Source: Bradyrhizobium sp. CB1717 (GTDB lineage: Bacteria; Pseudomonadota; Alphaproteobacteria; Rhizobiales; Xanthobacteraceae). Taken from it: a stretch of 64,000 bases of DNA. This document shows, in pieces, positions 24,994 to 36,932 of this stretch (positions within the stretch are counted from its first letter, which is position 1; each line of letters begins with the position of its first letter). Position numbers and translations under genes: made by a program. The notes under the pieces were generated by a model that did no database searches, was not told the origin of the DNA, and was given only the letters and a program-made list of their open reading frames with translations. Location of the stretch: positions 6,913,001 to 6,977,000 of the forward strand of contig NZ_CP121666.1 in assembly GCF_029714325.1 (NCBI RefSeq), in the 5' to 3' direction.

Positions 24994-25962
24994 ATGTCCG
25001 ACGCAGTCGTCTCCAATTCCGATCGGAAGAGCGCGCAACCGCCCCACGCCCGCAGCTGGTTCAGCCGCGCGCTCGACAGCGACGTGTTCTATTCGTTCCG
25101 CCGCTCCAAGCTCACCATGGTTGCGGCCGCCATAACGGTCGTGTTCTTCCTGCTTGCGATCTTTGCATCCGTGCTCGCGGTGCAGAACCCGTTCGATCCG
25201 GCGCAGCTCCAGTTGATCAATTCGCGGATCTCGCCGCTGTGGACCGCCGACGGCCAGAGCCCGTTCCTGCTCGGCACCGACGAGCAGGGCCGCGATGTGT
25301 TCTCCGCCATCCTCTACGGCATGCGCATCTCGCTCGCCGTGGGCGTTGCCGGCGTGATCTTCGCCGGCGCCCTCGGCATCGCGCTCGGTCTCATCGCCGG
25401 CTATTTCGGCGGCGCCGTCGACGGCGTCATCATGCGGATTGCCGACGTGCAGCTCACCTTCCCCGCCATCCTGATCGCACTGCTGGTCAACGGCATCGCA
25501 AAGTCGATCCTCGGCAACCGGCTGGACGCCACCAGCATGCTGTTCGTGCTGGTGATCTCGATCGGCCTCAGCTTCTGGGTCGGATATGCCCGGACCGTGC
25601 GCGGCTCCGTGATGGTCGAGAAGAACAAGGACTACGTCGCCGCCGCGCAGCTGATCGGCCTGCCCGCGCCGAAGATCATGCTGCGCCACGTGCTGCCGAA
25701 CACGATGGGCCCGATCCTGGTCATCGCCACGATCAACCTTGCGCTCGCCATCATCACGGAAGCAACGCTGTCCTTCCTCGGCGTCGGCCTGCCCGACACC
25801 ATGCCCTCACTCGGCACGCTGATCCGCATCGGCAACAACTATCTGTTCGCCGGCGAATGGTGGATCGTCGCCTTCCCCGGGCTCGCGCTGGCCGCGCTGA
25901 TCCTGTCGATCAACCTGCTCGGCGACTGGCTGCGCGATGCGCTCAACCCGAAGCTTCGATGA
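24994..25962 (+). CDS. Peptide-type ABC transporter permease, DppC-like
   Basis: The 322-residue protein has an N-terminal cytoplasmic tail and then transmembrane segments beginning TMVAAAITVVFFLLAIFASV. FLLGTDEQGRDVFSAILYG and the loop KDYVAAAQLIGLPAPKIMLRHVLPN are the DppC/OppC signatures. It is 10 bp after the DppB-like gene and belongs to the same operon. Confidence 0.93.
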   Translation: MSDAVVSNSDRKSAQPPHARSWFSRALDSDVFYSFRRSKLTMVAAAITVVFFLLAIFASVLAVQNPFDPAQLQLINSRISPLWTADGQSPFLLGTDEQGRDVFSAILYGMRISLAVGVAGVIFAGALGIALGLIAGYFGGAVDGVIMRIADVQLTFPAILIALLVNGIAKSILGNRLDATSMLFVLVISIGLSFWVGYARTVRGSVMVEKNKDYVAAAQLIGLPAPKIMLRHVLPNTMGPILVIATINLALAIITEATLSFLGVGLPDTMPSLGTLIRIGNNYLFAGEWWIVAFPGLALAALILSINLLGDWLRDALNPKLR

Positions 25963-25975
25963 GTACGCCTCGCCC

Positions 25976-26962
25976 ATGACCGAACCCGTTCTCTCCGTGC
26001 GTAATCTCCAGGTCGAGTTCGCCTCCCGCCGCGGCACGCTGCGCGCCATCGACGACGTCTCCTTCGACATTGCCAAGGGCGAGGTGCTCGGGGTGGTCGG
26101 CGAATCCGGCGCCGGCAAATCCGTCACCGGCCTCGCGGTGATCGGCCTGATCGATCCGCCCGGCCGTATTGCCGGCGGCGAGATCCGCCTCGCAGGAATG
26201 CGCATCGACAACCTGCCGCCGGAGGAGATGCGGCGCGTCCGCGGCAAGCGCATCGGCATGATCTTCCAGGATCCCCTCACCTCGCTCAATCCGCTGTACA
26301 AGGTCGGCGACCAGATCGTCGAGACGATCCGGACCCACCTCAATCTCTCCGAATCCGCCGCCCGCCGCCGCGCCATCGATCTGCTCGCCGAGGTCGGCAT
26401 TCCCGCGCCGGAGAAGCGCATCGACGGCTATCCCCACGAATTCTCCGGCGGCATGCGCCAGCGCGTGGTGATTGCGCTCGCGATCTGCGCCGAGCCGGAG
26501 CTGATCATCGCGGACGAGCCGACCACCGCGCTCGACGTCTCCGTGCAGGCCCAGATCATCTCGCTGATAAAGCGGCTCGGCCGCGATCACGGCACTGCCG
26601 TGATGCTGGTGACCCACGACATGGGCGTGATCGCGGAAACCTCGGACCGCGTCGCGGTGATGTATGCCGGACGCGTCGCCGAGATCGGCCCGGTGCAGGA
26701 CGTCGTGAAGAACCCGCTGCATCCCTATGCCAAGGGCCTGATGGGCGCGATCCCGACGCTTGCCGGCGAAGACAAGCGCCTGGTGCAGATCCCGGGCTCG
26801 ATGCCACGCCTGTCGGCGATTCCGCGCGGCTGCTCGTTCAACCCGCGCTGCGCTTTCGCGTTCGACCGTTGCCGTGTCGAGCGGCCGGAGCCGCTGCCGC
26901 GCGGCGCGCAATCGGTCGCCTGCCATCTCTACGACAATGTGCCGGCGGAGAGCGCGGCATGA
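25976..26962 (+). CDS. Peptide-type ABC transporter ATP-binding protein, DppD-like
   Basis: The 328-residue ATPase has Walker A GESGAGKS, signature SGGMRQR, Walker [13 protein letters not shown] and the C-terminal oligopeptide ABC extension with GCSFNPRCAFAFDRC. The start at 25976 is 13 bp after the DppC-like stop. Its stop overlaps the next start by four bases. Confidence 0.93.
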   Translation: MTEPVLSVRNLQVEFASRRGTLRAIDDVSFDIAKGEVLGVVGESGAGKSVTGLAVIGLIDPPGRIAGGEIRLAGMRIDNLPPEEMRRVRGKRIGMIFQDPLTSLNPLYKVGDQIVETIRTHLNLSESAARRRAIDLLAEVGIPAPEKRIDGYPHEFSGGMRQRVVIALAICAEPELIIADEPTTALDVSVQAQIISLIKRLGRDHGTAVMLVTHDMGVIAETSDRVAVMYAGRVAEIGPVQDVVKNPLHPYAKGLMGAIPTLAGEDKRLVQIPGSMPRLSAIPRGCSFNPRCAFAFDRCRVERPEPLPRGAQSVACHLYDNVPAESAA

Positions 26963-27948
26963 GCACGCCTTTCGTCCAGGCCACCAATCTGCGCCGCGTC
27001 TTCGACGTCTCAAAACCTTGGCTGAACCGCGTGCTCGAAGGCGGCCATCTCGAATACCTCAAGGCTGTCGACGGGGTTACCTTCGACATCAGGAAGGGCG
27101 AGACCTTTGCGCTGGTCGGCGAGTCCGGCTCGGGCAAGACCACGGTGGCGCGGATGGTCGTCGGCCTGCTGCCGCCGAGCTCCGGCGACGTGCTGATCGA
27201 CGGCGTCTCGATGGGCGATCCGAGGCAGGCACCGGCGCGGCGCAAGCTGCGCCGCCGCATCCAGATGATCTTCCAGGACCCCTATGCGAGCCTGAATCCG
27301 CGCTTCCGTGTCGATGCCATCATCTCCGAGCCGATCCGCGCGTTCGACCTGATCCAGGGCGAGCGCGAGATCCAGGCCCGCGTCGGCGAGTTGCTCAGCC
27401 TCGTCGGCCTGCATCCGGACGACCGGCTGAAATTTCCGCACGAGTTCTCCGGCGGCCAGCGCCAGCGCATCGCGATCGCGCGCGCGCTCGCATCCGACGC
27501 CGAATTCATCGTCTGCGACGAGCCGACCTCGGCGCTCGACGTCTCCGTGCAGGCACAGATCCTCAATCTGATGCGCGACCTCCAGGACAAGTTCGGCCTG
27601 ACCTACATGTTCATCAGCCACAACCTCGCCGTGGTCCGCCACATGGCGAGCCGCGTCGGCGTGATGTATCTCGGCCGTATCGTCGAGATCGCGGAGGGAC
27701 GCGAGCTGTTTTCCCGGCCACGCATGCCCTACACCAAGATGCTGCTGGGGGCCGTGCCTGACCTCGCGATGAGCGGCCGCCAGCGCATTCCGGTGAAGGG
27801 CGAGATCCCGAACCCGATCAATCCGCCGCCCGGCTGCGCCTTCAATCCGCGCTGTCCGCTGGCGTTCGATCTCTGCCGCAAGGAAACTCCGGAACTGATC
27901 GACGGGGTTGCCTGCCATGCAGTCAACACCGCGCCGGTCCCGGCCTAA
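26959..27948 (+). CDS. Peptide-type ABC transporter ATP-binding protein, DppF-like
   Basis: The 329-residue ATPase carries Walker A GESGSGKT, signature SGGQRQR, Walker B FIVCDEPTSALD and a C-terminal GCAFNPRCPLAFDLC motif. It pairs with the DppD-like subunit. ATGA overlap with the preceding gene shows translational coupling. Last gene of the first importer operon; 88 bp separate it from the GGT gene, with no clear terminator, so read-through into the second operon is possible. Confidence 0.93.
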   Translation: MSTPFVQATNLRRVFDVSKPWLNRVLEGGHLEYLKAVDGVTFDIRKGETFALVGESGSGKTTVARMVVGLLPPSSGDVLIDGVSMGDPRQAPARRKLRRRIQMIFQDPYASLNPRFRVDAIISEPIRAFDLIQGEREIQARVGELLSLVGLHPDDRLKFPHEFSGGQRQRIAIARALASDAEFIVCDEPTSALDVSVQAQILNLMRDLQDKFGLTYMFISHNLAVVRHMASRVGVMYLGRIVEIAEGRELFSRPRMPYTKMLLGAVPDLAMSGRQRIPVKGEIPNPINPPPGCAFNPRCPLAFDLCRKETPELIDGVACHAVNTAPVPA

Positions 27949-28036
27949 CGCGCGCGTGCCATGCGGTCTGTGCATTTGGCATCCCAGCACCGGTTGTGAT
28001 CAATTGCGCGCGCCGGAAACAAGGTAGCGAAATAAG

Positions 28037-29842
28037 ATGGCCAGCAACGTCAATCCCGATCCCTTCACCACGCGCCCCGAGATCGAGGGCACGTTCGGCG
28101 TCGTCGCCTCGACGCACTGGATCGCGACCGCCGTCGGCATGGCCATCCTCGAAAAGGGCGGCAACGCCTTCGACGCCGGCGTCGCCACCGCCTTCACGCT
28201 CCAGGTGGTCGAGCCGCATCTGAACGGCCCCGGCGGGGACGTCCCCATTATCGTCCATGACGTCAAGCGCGGCCGCACCGAAGTGATCTGCGGCCAGGGC
28301 CCGGCTCCGGCCCGCGCCACCATCGCGCATTACAAGAGCGAAGGCCTCGACATGGTGCCCGGCACCGGCCTGCTCGCCGCCTGCGTCCCCGGCACGTTCG
28401 AATCCTGGATGATGCTGCTGCGTGACTACGGCACGATGCGCGTGCGCGACGTGCTGGAACCCGCGATCTCCTACGCCCGCGACGGCTATCCGCTGGTCGA
28501 ACGCGCCTGCGCCACCATCCAGACCGTCGAGCAGCTGTTCCGCAAGCACTGGCCGACATCGGCCGCGGTCTATCTTCCGAACGGTGAAGTGCCGAAACCC
28601 GGCATCCTCTTCACCAACAAGACGCTGGCTGCGACCTACGCCCGGATTCTGAACGAGGCCGAGAGCGGTGGCGATGGCCGCGATGCCGAAATCGAGCGCG
28701 CGCGAAAAGCCTGGTCGCAAGGTTTCGTCGCGGAAGCCATCGACAGGTTCTGCCGCACCCAGGAAGTGATGGACGTCAGCGGCTCGCCGCATCGCGGCGT
28801 GCTCTCCGCCGACGACATGGCGCGCTGGCAGCCGACGGTCGAGGCGCCGCTGACCTACGACTACGGCCGCTACACCGTCTGCAAGGCCGGCGTCTGGAGC
28901 CAGGGTCCGGTGACGCTGCAGCAGCTCGCGCTGCTGAAGGGCTTTGCGCTCGATGGGCTCGACCCGACCGGGCCCGAGTTCATCCATCTCCAGATCGAAT
29001 GCGCCAAGCTCGCCTTCGCCGACCGCGAAAAATTCTACGGCGATCCCAAATTCAGCGAGATCCCGATCGCGACGCTGCTGTCGGATGCCTATAACGACGA
29101 GCGCCGCAAGCTGGTCACCGAGAAGGCTTCGCTCGATCTCCGGCCCGGCGCGGTCGAGGGCTTCGGCGGCGTGGTCAAGCTGCGCCGCGCTGAGGGCCAA
29201 CGCGAGGCCGTTGGCGCGCTCGGCGCCGGTGAACCAACCGTGGGGCGCTTCGGCGAGGTGCGCGGCGACACCGTGCACTTCGACATCATCGACAAGACTG
29301 GCAACATGGTGTCCTCGACGCCTTCAGGGGGCTGGCTGCAATCCTCGCCTGTCATCCCTGAGCTGGGCTTCTGCCTCGGCAGCCGCGCACAAATGTTCGA
29401 TTTGGAGGAGAACCAACCGGGCTCGCTCGCGCCGGGCAAGCGGCCGCGCACGACGCTGTCGCCGACCATGGCGCTGTGCGACGGCGAGCCTTATCTCGCC
29501 TGGGGCTCGCCCGGCGGCGACCAGCAGGATCAGTGGATCACGCAGTTCTTCCTGCGCCACGTCCATTGCAATCTCAATCTCCAGGAGGCGATCGACGCGC
29601 CGGCTTGGCATTCCGAGCATTTCCCGATCTCATTCTGGCCGCGCACCGCGCGGCCAGGCGTGCTCGTGGTCGAGAACCGCGTGCCGAAGGCGACGATCGA
29701 GAATTTGCGCGAACGCGGGCATATCGTGGAGGTCGGCCCCGATTGGTCCGAGGGACGCCTTACCGCGGCCTCGCGTGTCGGGGTACGCCGCCGCGCCGCC
29801 GCCAATCCGCGCGGCATGCAGGGCTACGCCGCGGGACGCTGA
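28037..29842 (+). CDS. Gamma-glutamyltransferase family protein (cytoplasmic type)
   Basis: The 601-residue proenzyme has an N-terminal GTFGVVASTHWIATAVGMAIL and a probable autocleavage/nucleophile site at Thr412 in RGDTVHFDIIDKTGNMVSS, matching the GGT pattern in which the small subunit starts at Thr. GGWLQSSPVIPELGFCLGSR follows. No signal peptide is present, unlike classical periplasmic GGT, so action is predicted on imported substrates. It heads a cluster with a DUF1028 protein and a peptide importer. Substrate (gamma-glutamyl peptide, glutathione or acyl amide) is not settled. Confidence 0.87.
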   Translation: MASNVNPDPFTTRPEIEGTFGVVASTHWIATAVGMAILEKGGNAFDAGVATAFTLQVVEPHLNGPGGDVPIIVHDVKRGRTEVICGQGPAPARATIAHYKSEGLDMVPGTGLLAACVPGTFESWMMLLRDYGTMRVRDVLEPAISYARDGYPLVERACATIQTVEQLFRKHWPTSAAVYLPNGEVPKPGILFTNKTLAATYARILNEAESGGDGRDAEIERARKAWSQGFVAEAIDRFCRTQEVMDVSGSPHRGVLSADDMARWQPTVEAPLTYDYGRYTVCKAGVWSQGPVTLQQLALLKGFALDGLDPTGPEFIHLQIECAKLAFADREKFYGDPKFSEIPIATLLSDAYNDERRKLVTEKASLDLRPGAVEGFGGVVKLRRAEGQREAVGALGAGEPTVGRFGEVRGDTVHFDIIDKTGNMVSSTPSGGWLQSSPVIPELGFCLGSRAQMFDLEENQPGSLAPGKRPRTTLSPTMALCDGEPYLAWGSPGGDQQDQWITQFFLRHVHCNLNLQEAIDAPAWHSEHFPISFWPRTARPGVLVVENRVPKATIENLRERGHIVEVGPDWSEGRLTAASRVGVRRRAAANPRGMQGYAAGR

Positions 29843-29851
29843 AGGTAGCAC

Positions 29852-30558
29852 ATGACCTGGTCGATCATCGCACGCGATCCTGCCACCGGCCAGTTCGGCA
29901 TCGCGGTTGCGACCCGCTTCTTCGCCGTCGGCGCGCGAGTGCCCTATATCGCGGCCGGCCTCGGCGCCATCGCGACCCAGGCCTTCGTCAATCCCTATTT
30001 CGGCATCGACGGCGTGAAGTTGCTGCGCGAAGGTTTGAACGTCCATGACGTGCTCGCTACCCTCCTCGCGACCGACGACGGCCGCGAGAGCCGCCAGGTC
30101 CACATCATGGACGCCAGCGGCGAGATCGCGGCGCATACCGGGCGCGACTGCGTCGACTGGTGCGGCCACATCGCCGGCAGCGGCTTCTCGATCGCCGGCA
30201 ACATGCTCGCCGGCGCCGACGTGCTCGACGAGACCGCAAAGACCTACATCGCCAATGACAGCCTGCCCTTCCCGCGCCGCCTGCTCGCCGCGATGCGCGC
30301 AGGCGAAGCCGCCGGCGGCGACAAGCGCGGCAAGCAATCGGCGGCGCTCCTGATCCACGGCGACGAAGAATGGCCGGCGCTGGATATTCGCGCCGACGAC
30401 CATCCCGATCCGCTCGGCGAGCTCGAACGGCTCGAGCGCGTCAGCCACGAGCTCTGGGTTCACTTCCGCCCCTCCATGCCGACGCGGCAGAACCCGGCCG
30501 GCAACACCGATCGGAGTGTCATCGACGCCAGCATCGCTGCGGCGCGCGCGAGACGATC

Positions 30559-30562
<4 letters not shown>
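29852..30562 (+). CDS. DUF1028 family protein (Ntn-hydrolase fold)
   Basis: The 236-residue protein starts MTWSIIARDPATGQFGIAVA, the DUF1028 hallmark, with RFFAVGARVPYIAAGLGAIATQAFVNP following. In this family the residue after the initiator Met (here Thr2) is the presumed N-terminal nucleophile. It lies 9 bp after the GGT gene and overlaps the following ATPase gene by four bases. Two Ntn-hydrolase-type genes beside a peptide importer suggest a shared degradation route. Exact reaction unknown. Confidence 0.85.
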
Positions 30563-32648
<2,086 letters not shown>

Positions 32649-32671
32649 AAGTGAAACAGAGGTTGAGAGCG

Positions 32672-34183
32672 ATGAGCTTCATGCGTGTGACAATCCTGGC
32701 GTCGGCCCTGCTGACGTCGCTCGTGGGCACGGTCCAGGCTCAGACCACGCTTCGCATCGGGATCGCCGAAGACCCCGACATTCTCGATCCCAGCATCGGC
32801 CGCACCTATGTCGGCCGCATCGTGTTCTCCGCCTTCTGCGACAAGCTGTTCGACATCGACGAGAAGCTGAACATCGTGCCGCAGCTTGCCCTATCCCACG
32901 AGACCTCGGCGGACGGCAAGGAAATGACGATCAAGCTCCGGCCAGGCGTCAAATTCCATGACGGCGAGCCGCTGGATGCGGAGGCCGCAAAATTCTCGAT
33001 CGAGCGTCACATGACGCTGCCGACCTCGTTCCGCAAGTCGGAGCTTGCCAGCGTCGACCACGTCGAGGTGGTCGATCCCCTCACCATCAAGCTGGTGCTG
33101 AAGACGCCCTACTCGCCGCTGATCGCCCAGCTCACCGACCGCTCCGGCATGATGGTCTCGCCGAAGGCGGCGAAGGCGGCCGGCGACAAGTTCGGCCTGC
33201 ATCCGGTCTGCGCCGGCCCCTATAAGTTCGTCGAGCGCGTCCAGCAGGACCGCATGGTATTCGAGAAGTTCGCAGACTACTGGAACAAGGACAACGTTCA
33301 CATCGATCGCGTCGTGTTCCAGCCGATCATCGACTCGACCGTGCGGCTTGCGAACCTGAAATCCGGTGCGCTCGATCTGATCGAACGCGTGCTCGCGACC
33401 GACATCAAGGACGTCCGCGCCGATCCCAAGCTGGTGCTGTCGACGGCCCCCGAGCTCGGCTATCAAGGCCTGACCATCAACATCGGCAATGACAAGGCCA
33501 AGGGGCCGCTCAGCCAGTCGGCGAAGGTGCGCCAGGCGCTCAGCCTGTCGATCGACCGCGAGGCCATCAACCAGGTCGTGTTCAACGGCGAGTTCACGCC
33601 GGGCAATCAGTGGGTCAGCCCGACGCACCCCTACTACCAGAAGGCGTTCCCCATTCCGGGCCGCGACATCGCCAAGGCCAAGGCGCTGTTGAAGGAAGCC
33701 GGCGTCAGCCTCCCCGTCACCGTCGATTACATGGTTCCCAAGGGCACCGAGTATGAGGCCGTCGCCCAGGTCGTGCAGTCCATGGCCGCGGAAGCCGGCT
33801 TCGACATCAAGATCCGCGCCGTCGAATTCGCGACCACCTTCAAGCAGGCACAGGCCGGCGAATTCCAGGTGTTTCAGATCAACTGGAGCGGCCGCATCGA
33901 TCCCGACGGCAATTCCTACATCTTCATGCGCAGCAAGGCGCCGCAGAACGACGGAGGCTATTCGAACCCCGAGGTCGACAAGCTGCTGGAAGAGGGACGG
34001 GCGACATCCAACGTCGAGGAACGCAAGGCGACCTATGCCAAGCTGACCAAGATCGTGCTCGACGACCTGCCGATCATCTACATCTATCACCGCACGCTGC
34101 TGATCGCGCACACGAAGAAGCTCGAGGGCTACCGGCAGATGCCCGACGGGCTGGTGCGCGTGGTCGGGCTGAAGTTCAAGTGA
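32672..34183 (+). CDS. Peptide-type ABC transporter substrate-binding protein (second system)
   Basis: The 503-residue SBP family-5 protein has a signal peptide (MRVTILASALLTSLVGTVQA with likely cleavage after QAQ), then TLRIGIAEDPDILDPSIGRT and KLRPGVKFHDGEPLDAEAAKFS. GLHPVCAGPYKFVERVQQDR is typical of glutathione/nickel/peptide binders. The ATG at 32672 (MSFMRV) is chosen; a GTG seven codons upstream and ATG three codons downstream are alternatives. It lies 23 bp after the second DppF-like gene. Confidence 0.9.
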   Translation: MSFMRVTILASALLTSLVGTVQAQTTLRIGIAEDPDILDPSIGRTYVGRIVFSAFCDKLFDIDEKLNIVPQLALSHETSADGKEMTIKLRPGVKFHDGEPLDAEAAKFSIERHMTLPTSFRKSELASVDHVEVVDPLTIKLVLKTPYSPLIAQLTDRSGMMVSPKAAKAAGDKFGLHPVCAGPYKFVERVQQDRMVFEKFADYWNKDNVHIDRVVFQPIIDSTVRLANLKSGALDLIERVLATDIKDVRADPKLVLSTAPELGYQGLTINIGNDKAKGPLSQSAKVRQALSLSIDREAINQVVFNGEFTPGNQWVSPTHPYYQKAFPIPGRDIAKAKALLKEAGVSLPVTVDYMVPKGTEYEAVAQVVQSMAAEAGFDIKIRAVEFATTFKQAQAGEFQVFQINWSGRIDPDGNSYIFMRSKAPQNDGGYSNPEVDKLLEEGRATSNVEERKATYAKLTKIVLDDLPIIYIYHRTLLIAHTKKLEGYRQMPDGLVRVVGLKFK

Positions 34184-34202
34184 TCGACCTGATGACGACA
34201 AT

Positions 34203-34335
34203 GGCGTGTCCCGGACGCGGCGCAGCGCGTAAGCGCTGCACCGCAGAGCCGGGACCCATGACAACCGCTCATCAGGATAGATGGGTCCCGGTTCAGCTGC
34301 GCAACATTGCATGTTACGCAGCGCCCGGGACACGG
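34203..34335. repeat. Palindromic intergenic repeat, type C
   Basis: Outer arms GTGTCCCGG (34206) and CCGGGACAC (34325) pair. Inside, CCGGGACCCAT (34249) pairs with ATGGGTCCCGG (34281), and GCGCAGCGCGTAAGC faces TTACGCAGCGC. It separates the SBP gene from its permease genes. It may act as an mRNA stem between them, as the hairpin at 23914 may do in the first operon. Confidence 0.75.
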
Positions 34336-34343
34336 GTCGAACC

Positions 34344-35285
34344 ATGCTGAACTTCCTCGCCCGCCGCATCGCGCAGATCGTGCCGACGCTGTTCTTCGTG
34401 TCGGTGCTGATCTTCTCGCTGCAACAGTTGCTGCCGGGCGACCCCGCGCTGGTGATGGCCGGCGAGGAGCGCGATCCCGCCGTGATCGAGCAGATCCGCC
34501 AGCAGTACAAGCTCGACCAGCCGATTCCCGTGCAATACGTCTACTGGCTCAAGGGTGTGCTGACAGGCAATTTCGGCGAGTCGCTGCGCAACAAGATGCC
34601 GGTGCGCGAGCTGATCGCGCAGAAGCTGCCGGTGACGCTGCAGCTCGGCTCGATGGCGATCCTGATCGCGTTCTTCATTGGCATTCCCGCCGGCATCGTC
34701 TCGGCCGTGAGGAAGGGTACGGCCTGGGACTACGGCGCCAACCTGTTCGCGCTGTGGGGCATCTCGACGCCGAATTTCTGGCTTGGAATTCTCCTGATCT
34801 TCCTGTTCTCGATCGAGCTCGGCTGGCTGCCGGCCTCGGGCTACGTCCCGCTGACCGAGAACTGGCGCGCGAGCTTGGCCGCCACCATCATGCCGGCCTT
34901 CGTGCTCGGCAACGCGATTTCCGCGATCCTGATGCGGCATACGCGTAGCGCGATGCTCCAGGTGCTGGAAAGCGACTACGTCCGCACCGCGCGCGCCAAG
35001 GGCCTGTCGGAGCGCTCGGTGATCCTCAAGCATGCGATGCGCAATGCCCTGACGCCCGTGATCACGCTCGGCGCGCTCGAGCTCGGCACGCTCCTGTCGG
35101 GCGCCGTGCTGACCGAGCAGATCTTCTCCATTCCCGGCTTCGGCAAGCTGATCGTCGATGCCGTGTTCAATCGCGACTATGCGGTCGTGCAGGGCGTGGT
35201 GCTGGTGACGGCCACGGTCTACATTACGCTGAATCTCGTTGCCGACATCGCCTATATCCTCGTCAATCCGCGGCTGCGGGGCTAG
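34344..35285 (+). CDS. Peptide-type ABC transporter permease, DppB-like (second system)
   Basis: The 313-residue protein begins MLNFLARRIAQIVPTLFFVSVLIFSLQQ and has the loop DYVRTARAKGLSERSVILKHAMRNALTP, standard for DppB. Six transmembrane segments are likely. The start at 34344 follows the type C repeat; it is 4 bp from the DppC-like gene that comes next. Confidence 0.93.
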   Translation: MLNFLARRIAQIVPTLFFVSVLIFSLQQLLPGDPALVMAGEERDPAVIEQIRQQYKLDQPIPVQYVYWLKGVLTGNFGESLRNKMPVRELIAQKLPVTLQLGSMAILIAFFIGIPAGIVSAVRKGTAWDYGANLFALWGISTPNFWLGILLIFLFSIELGWLPASGYVPLTENWRASLAATIMPAFVLGNAISAILMRHTRSAMLQVLESDYVRTARAKGLSERSVILKHAMRNALTPVITLGALELGTLLSGAVLTEQIFSIPGFGKLIVDAVFNRDYAVVQGVVLVTATVYITLNLVADIAYILVNPRLRG

Positions 35286-35289
35286 CGCC

Positions 35290-36180
35290 ATGACCGACGC
35301 CGCGCTGCCCGCCGCCCCCTCCGCCACGCAGAGCTATGAGCTCGACAGCCCCGCGCGCCGCGCGCGGCGGCGGCTGTTCAAGCGCAAGGCCGCCGTGTTC
35401 GGGCTCGTCGTGATCACGATGTTCATCGCGCTGGCAGTCCTTGCGCCCATCGTCGTGCCCTATGACCCCATCGCGACGAGCTGGAGCCTCGTGCGCAAAC
35501 CGCCGACCGCGGCGCACTGGTTCGGCACCGACGAGCTCGGCCGCGACATCCTCAGCCGCGTCGTCTACGGCGCGCGCGCCTCCCTGCTCGCAGGCCTCAT
35601 CTCGGTCGCGATCGCGCTCGGCATCGGCGTGCCGCTCGGCCTGCTCGCCGGCTATCGCGGCGGTTTTGTCGATGCGCTGATCAGCCGCATCACCGATGCG
35701 ATGCTGGCCTGCCCGTTTTTGATCCTGGCGATCGCGCTCGCCGCGTTCCTCGGTCCGAGCCTCGGCAACGCCATGATCGCGATCGGCATCTCGGCCACGC
35801 CGATCTTCATCCGGCTGACCCGCGGCCAGGTACTGAGCGTCAAGGCCGAGGACTATGTCGAGGCCGCACGAGCGCTCGGCAACCCGCCCTGGCGGATCGC
35901 GTTCTCACATATCCTGCCGAACATCCTGCCTTCGCTATTGGTGCAGGCGACGCTCTCTATCGCGGCGGCCATCATCGCCGAGGCCGCGCTGTCGTTCCTC
36001 GGCCTCGGCCAGCAGCCGCCGGCGCCGTCCTGGGGCAGCATGCTCAATGCGGCACAACGCTTCCTGACCCAGGCGCCGTGGATGGCGATCTGGCCGGGCC
36101 TTGCGATCTTCCTCGTGGTTCTGTCGCTGAATCTGCTCGGCGACGGCCTGCGCGACGCGCTCGACCCAAGGCAGCGCTAG
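35290..36180 (+). CDS. Peptide-type ABC transporter permease, DppC-like (second system)
   Basis: The 296-residue protein has a first transmembrane segment LVVITMFIALAVLAPIVVP, then WFGTDELGRDILSRVVYGAR and the loop EDYVEAARALGNPPWRIAFSHILPN. It completes the second importer. Its stop codon is tail-to-tail with that of the minus-strand gene at 36177; the two TAG codons share one CTAG tetramer. Confidence 0.92.
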   Translation: MTDAALPAAPSATQSYELDSPARRARRRLFKRKAAVFGLVVITMFIALAVLAPIVVPYDPIATSWSLVRKPPTAAHWFGTDELGRDILSRVVYGARASLLAGLISVAIALGIGVPLGLLAGYRGGFVDALISRITDAMLACPFLILAIALAAFLGPSLGNAMIAIGISATPIFIRLTRGQVLSVKAEDYVEAARALGNPPWRIAFSHILPNILPSLLVQATLSIAAAIIAEAALSFLGLGQQPPAPSWGSMLNAAQRFLTQAPWMAIWPGLAIFLVVLSLNLLGDGLRDALDPRQR

Positions 36181-36923
36181 ATCACCACCTCCCGCATCAC
36201 GCGGCGGCAATCCATCTCGTATTCGAGATCGACCACCGGCGGCCGGGCAAAATGCCAGGTCAGGCCGGAGCGCAGCGCGCCGCGGCGGACCAGCTCATCG
36301 ACGAGGGCATGGTGGAAGTCGTGCACCGAATAGGCCTGCACGCCGGTCGTGTCCTTCCAGCCGAAGCCGAACGCCGTCATCCGGTTTTCCATCTGCGAGG
36401 TCGTGGTGAAGCGCACCTTCTCGCGCAGACCGTCCGGGCTGAGATCGCGGTAGCGCACCGTGCGCTCGACATAGGTGCCGCTGCCCTCGCGCGCCTCGGC
36501 GCCGCCGGCAATGACGAAGCTCGGTGCGTTTGACCGCGTCGGGCGCGTGAAGGAGAACGCGTAGAACGACGGCTCGGACGGCGGGTCGATCTCGGGACAG
36601 ACGTTGCTGCGCGCCACCGGATTGGTGGTGCCGTCGAAGATGCCCCATTCCGATAGCGTCTTCACATAATGCAGGTTGAAGGCGCGAAAGCCTTCCTCGC
36701 TGAAGGCGGCCGGTGAGCGCAATTCGCAGGCACAGAACGCCGTCAGCGGCCGCCCCGCCTCCTGGATGAATTTTGCGGCCAGCGCAAATCCTTCGGCGAG
36801 CGGCACCAGGCGGTCGAAGCGGACGCGCTCGATCTCGTAGCCGTCATCCGCGGCAGCACCGGCCGAATACTGGAACACGGACGGGATGAAACGATAATTG
36901 CCGGCGGAGAATTCGCGCGTCAT
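36177..36923 (-). CDS. Uncharacterised protein, possibly related to 2-aminomuconate deaminase CnbZ
   Basis: The 248-residue protein begins MTREFSAGNYRFIPSVFQYS, with GVA-like and ELRSPAAFSEEGFRAFN segments, and is soluble with no signal peptide. The opening resembles the group annotated as 2-amino-5-chloromuconate deaminase (CnbZ); I recall this only loosely. Nothing else in the neighbourhood belongs to aromatic-amine catabolism. It is 9 bp after the response regulator-cyclase gene and may be the last gene of that operon. Treat the enzymatic assignment as tentative. Confidence 0.6.
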   Translation of the reverse strand: MTREFSAGNYRFIPSVFQYSAGAAADDGYEIERVRFDRLVPLAEGFALAAKFIQEAGRPLTAFCACELRSPAAFSEEGFRAFNLHYVKTLSEWGIFDGTTNPVARSNVCPEIDPPSEPSFYAFSFTRPTRSNAPSFVIAGGAEAREGSGTYVERTVRYRDLSPDGLREKVRFTTTSQMENRMTAFGFGWKDTTGVQAYSVHDFHHALVDELVRRGALRSGLTWHFARPPVVDLEYEMDCRRVMREVVI

Positions 36924-36932
36924 GACGGGCTC

